Below are positions 1-5,327 of a stretch of DNA of 6,070 nt, one piece after another. The position numbers and the translations under genes were made by a program. Origin of the DNA: an uncultured bacterium (lineage in GTDB: Bacteria > Chloroflexota > Anaerolineae > JACIWP01); assembly GCA_903872005.1 (NCBI GenBank), contig CAIQJD010000411.1, forward strand, positions 1 through 6,070. The letters are read 5' to 3'. The notes below the pieces were generated by a model that ran no database searches, was not told where the DNA came from, and saw only the letters and a program-made list of their open reading frames with translations. How positions within the stretch are numbered: the first letter of the stretch is position 1; every line of letters begins with the position of its first letter.

Positions 1-1063
1 CGCCTAACTGATCCAGCATGGCGCGCATCTCCGCCGGCCGGATGAAGCCTTCATCGTTGAACGAAATGAGCAAGAAGGGCGCATCCAGATGCTCGACCAG
101 ATCGCGCAGCAGCCGCAACGACTCCGCCCGCACATTGTAACCCGACCGGCGCCAATCAGAAGGAATCCCCGATACCCGGCTCACCTGCCCCGGCCGCTGA
201 TAATGCACCAGCAGGTTCAGCATGAAGTAGTTCGACCCGTAAGGATGCTGATTGTACGGCGGGTCCAGGTAGGCGAGGTCCAGGCCGCGCAGCCGGCGCG
301 CAGCGACGTTGGCATCTTCCTGCAAGACCTGGCATTCGCCCTCGAAATTGCTGCAGACCGGCGCTTCCAGGGTGATGTCGCCCCGGATACGCAGCAGCGC
401 GTCGGCCCCGCTCCCGCCGAATTGCCCGATCTGTGTCTGACGGTTCTTGTAGAACCCCTTGAACACGCCGGCCGTGTTGGCATGCACCGACGCCTCACTC
501 AAGAGCGGCCCGAGCAAGAAGTCACGCAGATCGCGCGGCGCTTCGTCCATCAGCCGGCGATAGTTGTCCAGCCGGCGCGCATTGCTCCGCGTGTAGAAGA
601 CGCGATCCTCGGCGGTGATCCGCGCTTCGTCGCGCGGCGCATACATCGCTTCAATAAAACCGGGCGGGAAGGGCGCGTCCAATACCCGGCGGTTGAAATC
701 CGCGACGACATCGGCCAGCGCGGCCCGATCCGCGTCGCCCCGATTCGCCAGATAGCAGCGCCCGATGACTGCCGCATAATCCTCAATGTCGTTGCTGACC
801 AACAACGACGCGTGCCGTTTCAGGTAGCGGGCCACGACGCCGGAGCCACTGAAGACGTCGAAGCAACGCAGGCGTGGCTTGTCCAGCCGGCGTTTGACGC
901 GCGACACGGCCATGTCAATCGGCCCCAGCAGCGCCCGCTTGTTCCCGATATAGGTAATCAGTTGGCGCGCCAGATAGTCCGGGTTCTCGGCCGCCGGCGC
1001 ATCGCCCCACCAGCCCGTCGGGCGCGGCTGACTCAGTTGCGCGGGAGCCTGGCTCGTCCCCAT
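1..1063 (-). CDS. D12-class adenine-specific DNA methylase (COG3392-like), C-terminus cut by window edge
   Basis: The 354 residues visible read as an S-adenosylmethionine-dependent N6-adenine DNA methyltransferase acting on chromosomal DNA. Motifs appear in the alpha (Dam/D12) order. Motif X is TYIGNKRALLGPI (about 37-49), the AdoMet-binding motif I is DVFSGSG (69-75), a second AdoMet-pocket segment is SNDIEDYA (90-97), and the catalytic motif IV is DPPYNQHPYGSNYF (267-280). The stretch between I and IV, including SEASVHANTAGVFKGFYK (189-206), would hold the target-recognition part. The start is the first possible one: an in-frame stop lies at 1139-1141 with no ATG, GTG or TTG between. AGAGG directly abuts the ATG, and GAGGAA lies 11-16 nt upstream, so ribosome binding is not ideal. 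It follows the alcohol dehydrogenase on the same strand by 75 bp but has its own promoter. No restriction endonuclease is visible; a partner could lie left of the edge. Target sequence unknown. Confidence 0.9.
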   Translation of the reverse strand, partial: MGTSQAPAQLSQPRPTGWWGDAPAAENPDYLARQLITYIGNKRALLGPIDMAVSRVKRRLDKPRLRCFDVFSGSGVVARYLKRHASLLVSNDIEDYAAVIGRCYLANRGDADRAALADVVADFNRRVLDAPFPPGFIEAMYAPRDEARITAEDRVFYTRSNARRLDNYRRLMDEAPRDLRDFLLGPLLSEASVHANTAGVFKGFYKNRQTQIGQFGGSGADALLRIRGDITLEAPVCSNFEGECQVLQEDANVAARRLRGLDLAYLDPPYNQHPYGSNYFMLNLLVHYQRPGQVSRVSGIPSDWRRSGYNVRAESLRLLRDLVEHLDAPFLLISFNDEGFIRPAEMRAMLDQLG

Positions 1064-1083
1064 CCTCTGCGTTTCCTCATGTC

Positions 1084-1130
1084 TGACGCTGGCGGCCGCG
1101 CGAGTATAGCATGGCCGGCCGCCAGCGTCA
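1084..1130. repeat. perfect 15-bp inverted repeat enclosing the methylase promoter
   Basis: TGACGCTGGCGGCCG (1084-1098) is the exact reverse complement of 1116-1130, with 17 bp between the arms. One arm covers most of the -35 hexamer; the other lies just downstream of the -10, over the likely start of transcription. In read-through RNA from the alcohol dehydrogenase it would fold into a very stable hairpin 8 nt after that gene's stop codon, but no U-run follows, so it is not a standard intrinsic terminator. An operator for an autoregulated methylase is one reading; a bare hairpin that stops or protects the upstream transcript is another. Confidence 0.85.
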
Positions 1131-1131
1131 A
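1103..1131 (-). promoter_or_regulatory. sigma70-like promoter of the DNA methylase
   Basis: On the minus strand TTGACG (1131-1126) and TATACT (1108-1103) are separated by exactly 17 bp, each matching the sigma70 consensus at 5 of 6 positions. Transcription would start near 1096, giving a leader of about 33 nt before the methylase ATG at 1063. The elements sit inside an inverted repeat, which suggests control by a DNA-binding protein. Confidence 0.7.
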
Positions 1132-1138
1132 AGGAAAC

Positions 1139-2296
1139 TCAGTAGCAGCGCATATACAGCTCGACGATCTCGTCGGCCGTCGCCTTGCGCGGGTTATTGC
1201 CCGGGCTGCCGCTGGCAATGGCGTCAGACGCCATCTTGGGAGCCAGCGCCTTGAACTTCTCTTCATCCACGTTGCACTGGCACAACGGCGGCACGCCCAC
1301 ATCCTCACACAGCCGGCCCAGCGCATCCACCGCCAACTGCGCTGCATCCATCACCGACAGGCCCTCGGTGTTCTCGCCCATCGCGTCGGCGATGTCTGCG
1401 AAGCGCTCCGGCGCGCCAATCATGCTGAACTGCATGCATTCGGCCAGCAAGACGGCATTGGACATGCCGTGCGGCACATGGAAATTGGCCCCGATGGGGC
1501 GCGCCATGCCATGCACCAACGCCACCGAGGCGTTGCCAAAGGCCAGGCCGGCCAGCATGGATCCCAGCATCATCTTCTCGCGCGCGACGGCATTGCTCCC
1601 ATTGGCCCACGCCGGCCGCAGGTTGTCGGAGATCAACTGAATCGCTTCCAGCGCGAAGACATCGGAGATGGGCGTCGCCTTGACGGAGATATACGCTTCC
1701 AGGGCGTGGGTCAGCGCATCAATGCCGGTCGCCATGGTCAGGCTCGCCGGCATCGTCATGGTCAGCAGTGGGTCCACCAGCGCCGCTTCTGGGATCAAAT
1801 AGGGATGGCCGATGAGGAGCTTGACATCGCGCTTGGAGTCGGTGATGATGGTGAAGCGCGTCACCTCGCTGCCGGTGCCGGCCGTCGTGGGAACCGCCAG
1901 CACCGGCGCCTTCCGCTGCCCCAGCGGCTTGCCGCCGACGGCATAGTCGGCGATGACGCCGGGATTGCGGGATATCGCGCCGACGGCTTTGGCGACATCT
2001 ATAGAGCTTCCGCCGCCCACCGCGACTAGGCCGTCGCAGCCGGCTTCTTGAAAGATCGCCAGGCCGGCGGCCACATTGGTGTCCCACGGCTCCGGGTCCA
2101 CCGCATCGTAAACGGCCGTCGCCACGCCGGCCGCCTTGAGCGACTCCAGCGCCTTGTCCAACAGTCCCAGCTTGCGGATGCCCGGATCGCACACCACCAG
2201 CGCCTTACGCAGCCCCAAGGTCGCGGCCTGCGTCCCGACTTCCGCGAACACGCCGGGGCCGAAACGGATGACGGCCGGCGCTCTGAATTCAAACAT
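1139..2296 (-). CDS. iron-containing (group III) alcohol dehydrogenase
   Basis: A complete 385-residue protein, the usual length for the Fe-ADH family, which interconverts alcohols and aldehydes or ketones with NAD(P) in the cytoplasm. The N-terminal dinucleotide-binding half carries GGGSSIDVAK (94-103) and PTTAGTGSEVT (136-146). The all-helical C-terminal half supplies the metal ligands expected from the family: D193 and H197 in GIDALTHALE, H262 in LVHGMARPIGA, and H276 in VPHGMSN. The C-terminal SPGNNPRKATADEIVELY is also typical. The residue four after H262 is Arg266, where FucO-like enzymes have His; an HGM(A/S)RPIGA-FHVPHG variant exists as a subgroup in my recollection, so this probably marks a subfamily rather than a defect. 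The start is set by AGGAGGTG 6 nt upstream of the ATG. Substrate cannot be told from sequence. It diverges from the metallophosphoesterase and precedes the methylase. Confidence 0.95.
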   Translation of the reverse strand: MFEFRAPAVIRFGPGVFAEVGTQAATLGLRKALVVCDPGIRKLGLLDKALESLKAAGVATAVYDAVDPEPWDTNVAAGLAIFQEAGCDGLVAVGGGSSIDVAKAVGAISRNPGVIADYAVGGKPLGQRKAPVLAVPTTAGTGSEVTRFTIITDSKRDVKLLIGHPYLIPEAALVDPLLTMTMPASLTMATGIDALTHALEAYISVKATPISDVFALEAIQLISDNLRPAWANGSNAVAREKMMLGSMLAGLAFGNASVALVHGMARPIGANFHVPHGMSNAVLLAECMQFSMIGAPERFADIADAMGENTEGLSVMDAAQLAVDALGRLCEDVGVPPLCQCNVDEEKFKALAPKMASDAIASGSPGNNPRKATADEIVELYMRCY

Positions 2297-2300
2297 ACGA

Positions 2301-2308
2301 CACCTCCT
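2301..2308 (-). promoter_or_regulatory. strong Shine-Dalgarno of the alcohol dehydrogenase
   Basis: AGGAGGTG on the minus strand lies with its AGGAGG core 6 nt before the ATG at 2296. It is the strongest ribosome binding site in the window and fixes the start codon. Just upstream in the same leader is a short dyad, ACGAG-1 nt-CTCGT (2317-2327). Confidence 0.85.
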
Positions 2309-2345
2309 GAAGATCTACGAGACTCGTTCCCACTTGCGCCCCAAA

Positions 2346-2374
2346 ATAATAGCACGCGCCGGCGCGGAACGCAA
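2346..2374 (-). promoter_or_regulatory. candidate promoter of the alcohol dehydrogenase with palindromic spacer
   Basis: On the minus strand TTGCGT (2374-2369; 3 of 6 matches) is followed after 17 bp by TATTAT (2351-2346; 5 of 6). Transcription would begin near 2339, leaving a leader of about 43 nt. The spacer contains CGCGCCGGCGCG (2355-2366), a perfect 12-bp palindrome between the two hexamers where a repressor or activator could bind. GC-rich palindromes of this size can occur by chance in this DNA. Confidence 0.55.
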
Positions 2375-2518
2375 GGCCGACGCAACGGTTCAGAGTCAGG
2401 GCCAAGAAGCTCCGGGAGACGCGCAATCTGCCTGTTCGCAACCAGGAGCTGGCGCGTCGCGCTACCACCCATACTACTTGTGGAAGCCTCGAAGAGCGTC
2501 GCTGGGTAGCTGTGGGCA

Positions 2519-2528
2519 GTTAGGTTAG
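2519..2528 (+). repeat. left copy of 10-bp target-site duplication
   Basis: GTTAGGTTAG directly abuts the left terminal repeat of the miniature element and is repeated exactly at its right end. The 10-mer is itself a tandem GTTAG doublet, so the duplicated length could be read as 5 or 10 bp. Confidence 0.75.
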
Positions 2529-2650
2529 CAGGGTGATTTCAAAGTCACACAATTTCCCCACCGCAGAGGTCGCTGAGTTTCGGGCAAGCTACGACAGCCC
2601 CGATGCCCGTCCCCCAAAAATGTGAAACATACCCCCTTGAAATGGCCCTG
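2529..2650. mobile_element. 122-bp MITE-like non-autonomous element, ISAs1-type ends suspected
   Basis: The element begins CAGGGTGATTTCAAAG (2529-2544). Its right end, read on the other strand, begins CAGGGCCATTTCAAGG (2650-2635). The ends match at 13 of 16 positions and are flanked by an exact 10-bp duplication. At 122 bp it cannot encode a transposase, so it would need one supplied in trans. From memory of IS families, ISAs1 elements have CAGGG-type ends and 8-10 bp duplications, which fits best; this family assignment is inference. Inside are a small hairpin (CGGGCA 2581-2586 with TGCCCG 2604-2609) and a C5A5 tract at 2611-2620. The perfect duplication suggests a fairly recent insertion or little decay. 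Confidence 0.7.
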
Positions 2651-2660
2651 GTTAGGTTAG
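2651..2660 (+). repeat. right copy of 10-bp target-site duplication
   Basis: GTTAGGTTAG, identical to 2519-2528, abuts the right terminal repeat. Deleting one copy together with the 122-bp element would restore the presumed pre-insertion site. Confidence 0.75.
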
Positions 2661-2669
2661 TATTCGGCA

Positions 2670-2698
2670 TTGACAACCGGCGATAATTCTGTTACGCT
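2670..2698 (+). promoter_or_regulatory. candidate promoter of the metallophosphoesterase
   Basis: A perfect -35 TTGACA (2670-2675) is followed after 17 bp by TACGCT (2693-2698), a -10 matching only 3 of 6 but keeping the first two bases and the final T. Transcription would start near 2705, giving a leader of about 230 nt. It begins just 10 bp after the miniature element's duplication. A weaker alternative uses TTGAAA (2637-2642) in the element's right terminal repeat with TATTCG (2661-2666). Confidence 0.45.
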
Positions 2699-2738
2699 AT
2701 CATATAGAAATGTCGCTCGACCAATGAACATAGTGTTA

Positions 2739-2760
2739 TCGCCGTATGAAGCTACGGCGA
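2739..2760 (+). other. hairpin in the metallophosphoesterase leader
   Basis: TCGCCGTA (2739-2746) pairs perfectly with TACGGCGA (2753-2760) around a 6-nt loop, and can be lengthened by three pairs past a bulge. No U-run follows, so it is not a terminator. It could be a leader structure or a protein-binding dyad. Confidence 0.5.
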
Positions 2761-2898
2761 ACATGCGCTGCGCGAAGGCATTGATTCCAGGAAGTCGCTG
2801 ACCGCAACTCCGCAATCCTGACCGTCTCTGCGACGAGGAACTGGGCCATGCGGCCTGCGCCAAATCAATGCCGGCTCGCCGGCGGGGTGACCGATTGA

Positions 2899-2919
2899 TG
2901 GACTGGCATAGCCTGTCCA
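2899..2919 (+). promoter_or_regulatory. dyad just upstream of the metallophosphoesterase ribosome binding site
   Basis: TGGAC-T-GGC (2899-2907) is mirrored by GCC-T-GTCCA (2911-2919) across a 3-bp ATA centre: 8 of 9 positions pair, with one T/T mismatch. As RNA it forms a hairpin ending 7 nt before the AAGGA ribosome binding site (2927-2931); as DNA it has the size and symmetry of a repressor operator. An additional ATCAAT/ATTGAT pair (2864-2869, 2894-2899) brackets a GCCGGC-rich stretch just upstream. Confidence 0.5.
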
Positions 2920-2935
2920 CGGAAAGAAGGACATC

Positions 2936-5053
2936 ATGAGGAAGGGCAGCCCGAAAAAGGGCAATCAGAATCTGACAGACGCTGATCTGAGAATGAGCCA
3001 CGTCAACGGCGGCTCATCCACTGGCCGCAGCATCACCCGCCGAGACTTCATCAAGTATGCCGCCGGCTTCATCGCCCTTGCATCCGTAGGCCCCTGGGCC
3101 TCTGGATGCGCCAGGGCCGGCCGAACGCCGCCAGTCGCCGGCTATCCGATTGATGCCAATGTGGCAACAACGGCCGAGCGTATGCTGGCTTTCCCATACG
3201 CCAGGTCCTCCGTGCAGCCCAAACTGATGCCGACGCCTCCGCTCAGCCCCAACGGCAAGCCCGGTCTCGCCGTATCCGAAATGCGCCAGGTGGCAAAGTA
3301 CGACGAACTGGGCTATGGCGCGTGGACGTTCGGCGCGCCGCTCTCGATCATCGCGCGCACCGACATCATGCCGGCCGGCTATGACGCCAAAGCGATCGCC
3401 AAGAAAACGAAGCTGCTGCACTTCTTCACGATCACCGACGTCCATATTACCGACAAGGAAGCGCCAAACCAATTGATTTACCTCCAGCAACTGGATCAGA
3501 AGAATGCCGGCCAAAACACCTCCATCTACTCGCCGGTCATGTTGTACACTACCCATGTCCTCGACGCTGCCATTCAGACGGCGAACGCCTTGCACAAGAA
3601 GAACGCTTTCGATTTCGGCCTCTCCCTGGGGGACATCTGCAACAGCGCTTCGTACAATGAACTCCGCTGGTATATTGACGTCATGGATGGCAAAGTCATT
3701 GCGCCAAGCTCCGGCGCGCACCTTGGAGCTGATACATGGGACTATCAGAAGCCTTACAAGGCCGCCGGACTCGACAAAGCGATCCCCTGGTATCAGGTTC
3801 TCGGCAACCACGATCACTTCGCGATCGGATCGTTCCCGCTTGACGCCGATCCGTCCCTGGGACTGCGGCAGTCATACATCAGCAATACCGTTTGGGCTGT
3901 GCCGAATATCCTCGTCCCCAATCTCGCGGCCTTCCCGGCCCTGTTCAACATGGAAGACATGAAACGCGCGCCGAAGTATTATGGCGGGGTCATTGATGGC
4001 TCAACCCCTTCGGGCGACATCATCCACACAGGGCCTGCCGATTCATCCGGCGCGCCCCCAACCGTTGCCGCCGACCCTGAGCGGCGCTCGCTCTTGAGGA
4101 CGGAATGGATTCAGGAGTTCTTCAAGACGTCCACCAGCCCGGTCGGTCACGGCTTGAATTTGGTCAGCAAAACGCAGCCGGCCGGCTTTGCCTGTTACAG
4201 CTTCGCGCCGAAGTCGAATGTGCCGCTCAAGGTGATCGTGCTCGATGATACCCAATCGGAAACAGACGGCTCCACGGATATCCACGGCCACGGGTATCTT
4301 GATGCGACCCGCTGGGCCTGGCTGCAGGCCGAGCTTGCGGCCGGCCAGGCCGCCGATCAACTCATGATTATCGCGGCGCACATCCCGATTGCAGTAACAG
4401 GCATTGGCAGCGAGACCGAATGGTGGCTTGGCGGCAAGACCGCGACGAATCCGCTCGGGGATGCGTCTACCGCGACCCAGAATGCCGTCGCCTTGCCAGA
4501 GCTGATTCAGACGCTCCAGAACGCGCCGAATCTGCTCCTATGGCTTGCCGGCCATCGGCATCTCAATACCGTGAAGGCTTTCGTCTCACCCGACCCGGTC
4601 AACGCGCCTGAAAAAGGGTTCTGGCAGGTGGAAACCTCATCGTTGCGCGATTGGCCGCAGCAGCTCCGCACATTTGAGATCTTCCTCAACAGCGATTACA
4701 GCATCTCCATCGTGACGCTCAACGTGGATCCGGCGGTTGCAGCCGGCACGCCGGCTGCGTCCTCGCGCAAGGTCGCGATTGCGGTGCAGCAGATCGTCCA
4801 GAACGATATCACCGTCAACACGCCGAATATTGCGGCGGTCGGCGCCGCCCCGAACACGATACCCGTTCCGAGTATGGACCCGACCCGACCACAAGACTCG
4901 AAGCCAGATCCGACGATCCAGACGGTGGATTTGTCAAAGGCGACCGGCGCCGCACCCGTCCCATACCATGCATCATACAATGCCGAACTCTTCAAGCCAT
5001 TGGCTCCTCGCATGATAGATGCATTGAAACGCAAGTACCAGAAAACGGTGTGA
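2936..5053 (+). CDS. Tat-exported calcineurin-like metallophosphoesterase (TIGR03768/RPA4764-like)
   Basis: A complete 705-residue protein, probably a phosphatase or phosphodiesterase acting outside the cytoplasmic membrane. The N-terminus has a twin-arginine signal, ITRRDFIK (33-40), a hydrophobic stretch (about 41-53), and ASGC (55-58), a possible lipobox making Cys58 a lipid anchor. The two-metal calcineurin-like core is intact: D168 and H170 in TITDVHITD, D233 and N236 in LGDICN, N291/H292/D293 in GNHDH, H482 in AAHIPI, and H540/H542 in AGHRH. The closing SYNAELFKPLAPRM resembles the RPA4764-type family as I remember it; the substrate of that family is unknown to me. AAGGA 4 nt before ATG 2936 supports this start; an internal ATG at 2993 (Met20) would give a shorter, more usual Tat n-region but has a poor ribosome binding site. 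A promoter and long leader precede it, and no terminator is seen until 5270. Confidence 0.92.
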   Translation: MRKGSPKKGNQNLTDADLRMSHVNGGSSTGRSITRRDFIKYAAGFIALASVGPWASGCARAGRTPPVAGYPIDANVATTAERMLAFPYARSSVQPKLMPTPPLSPNGKPGLAVSEMRQVAKYDELGYGAWTFGAPLSIIARTDIMPAGYDAKAIAKKTKLLHFFTITDVHITDKEAPNQLIYLQQLDQKNAGQNTSIYSPVMLYTTHVLDAAIQTANALHKKNAFDFGLSLGDICNSASYNELRWYIDVMDGKVIAPSSGAHLGADTWDYQKPYKAAGLDKAIPWYQVLGNHDHFAIGSFPLDADPSLGLRQSYISNTVWAVPNILVPNLAAFPALFNMEDMKRAPKYYGGVIDGSTPSGDIIHTGPADSSGAPPTVAADPERRSLLRTEWIQEFFKTSTSPVGHGLNLVSKTQPAGFACYSFAPKSNVPLKVIVLDDTQSETDGSTDIHGHGYLDATRWAWLQAELAAGQAADQLMIIAAHIPIAVTGIGSETEWWLGGKTATNPLGDASTATQNAVALPELIQTLQNAPNLLLWLAGHRHLNTVKAFVSPDPVNAPEKGFWQVETSSLRDWPQQLRTFEIFLNSDYSISIVTLNVDPAVAAGTPAASSRKVAIAVQQIVQNDITVNTPNIAAVGAAPNTIPVPSMDPTRPQDSKPDPTIQTVDLSKATGAAPVPYHASYNAELFKPLAPRMIDALKRKYQKTV

Positions 5054-5089
5054 TCCAGGTAAGACGCAGGCTCGATGCATGATCCAAAG

Positions 5090-5118
5090 TTGCTTTCGCG
5101 CCCACAACATGCTACAAT
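5090..5118 (+). promoter_or_regulatory. promoter of the ECF ATPase leader
   Basis: TTGCTT (5090-5095) and TACAAT (5113-5118) are separated by exactly 17 bp, with 4 and 5 of 6 consensus matches. It starts 36 bp after the metallophosphoesterase stop. Transcription would begin near 5125, which places the terminator at 5270-5302 inside the 5' leader of the next gene. Confidence 0.7.
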
Positions 5119-5124
5119 AACGCT

Positions 5125-5302
5125 GTACGAGAGCCGCTGACCGGCGCACGCCGGCAGTGAGCCGACCGAATGCCTACAATATGGTCGCTTGGATCGGCGC
5201 ACGACCGAGACGACTCCATCAATGCCCACCCCTTCGTCGCTTCGGCGACGGAGCGACCTGGATGTGATGAGCCTCGCGGCCGCGCGCCGCGAGGCTTTTT
5301 TT
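5125..5302 (+). ncRNA. structured terminator-ending leader RNA, candidate riboswitch or attenuator of unknown class
   Basis: About 178 nt run from the predicted start to the U-run. Hairpin 1 (5135-5159) has five pairs, a bulged A5140 and five more pairs closed by a GCAC loop. Hairpin 2 (5232-5253) is nine pairs capped by a UUCG tetraloop, and CAUCA (5217-5221) can pair with UGAUG (5265-5269) around it. In between, GGUCG (5183-5187) can pair with any of three CGACC copies (5163-5167, 5202-5206, 5254-5258), and GCCGA (5161-5165) can pair with UCGGC (5194-5198), so mutually exclusive folds are possible. It sits between a promoter and a transporter gene. I see no T-box (UGGNACCGCG), TPP, cobalamin, SAM or fluoride core. 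It could instead be a free small RNA, or only non-functional spacer before a terminator. Confidence 0.5.
5270..5302 (+). terminator. intrinsic terminator upstream of the ECF ATPase
   Basis: AGCCTCGCGG (5270-5279) pairs perfectly with CCGCGAGGCT (5287-5296) across a 7-nt loop, followed by a run of seven T (5296-5302). It ends 25 bp before the ATPase start, so transcripts from both the metallophosphoesterase and the leader promoter would stop here unless relieved. A 12-bp palindrome, GTCGCCGGCGAC (5303-5314), follows immediately. Confidence 0.93.
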
Positions 5303-5327
5303 GTCGCCGGCGACCTGGGAAGGTTCG

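Larger units (their letters stand above)
2297..2935. other. 639-bp divergent intergenic region
   Basis: No credible gene lies here. The left end (2301-2374) holds the alcohol dehydrogenase ribosome binding site and promoter. In 2375-2518 I see nothing beyond a widely spaced 6-bp inverted pair (AGCTCC 2408-2413, GGAGCT 2445-2450). A miniature transposon-like element with its target duplication occupies 2519-2660. The rest (2661-2935) is a candidate promoter and a long dyad-rich leader for the metallophosphoesterase. The open frames crossing it lack ribosome binding sites and recognisable protein motifs. Confidence 0.8.

Noticed and set aside
1084..1130. The inverted repeat as a standard terminator for the alcohol dehydrogenase
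   Set aside because: The stem is strong and well placed, but no U-run follows on the minus strand, and a good promoter is embedded in it.
89..2029. A 646-codon open frame on the plus strand
   Set aside because: It runs antisense across both the methylase and the dehydrogenase, whose motifs are unmistakable on the minus strand. It is rich in Arg, Gln and His with no recognisable domain, which is typical of an antisense frame in GC-rich DNA.
2657..3001. A 114-codon minus-strand frame in the intergenic region
   Set aside because: No recognisable domain, no clear ribosome binding site, and it overlaps the metallophosphoesterase start and leader dyads.
3014..3817. A 267-codon minus-strand frame inside the metallophosphoesterase
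   Set aside because: It is fully covered by a gene with complete catalytic motifs and has no domain of its own.
5051..5086. Two TGATCCA copies after the metallophosphoesterase stop
   Set aside because: A 7-bp direct repeat with one copy overlapping the stop codon is too short to mean anything alone.
5125..5302. T-box or cobalamin riboswitch, or a tRNA
   Set aside because: AGAGCC...GUGAGCC loosely recalls T-box stem I, but the UGGNACCGCG antiterminator box is missing. No cobalamin core and no tRNA T-arm sequence is present.
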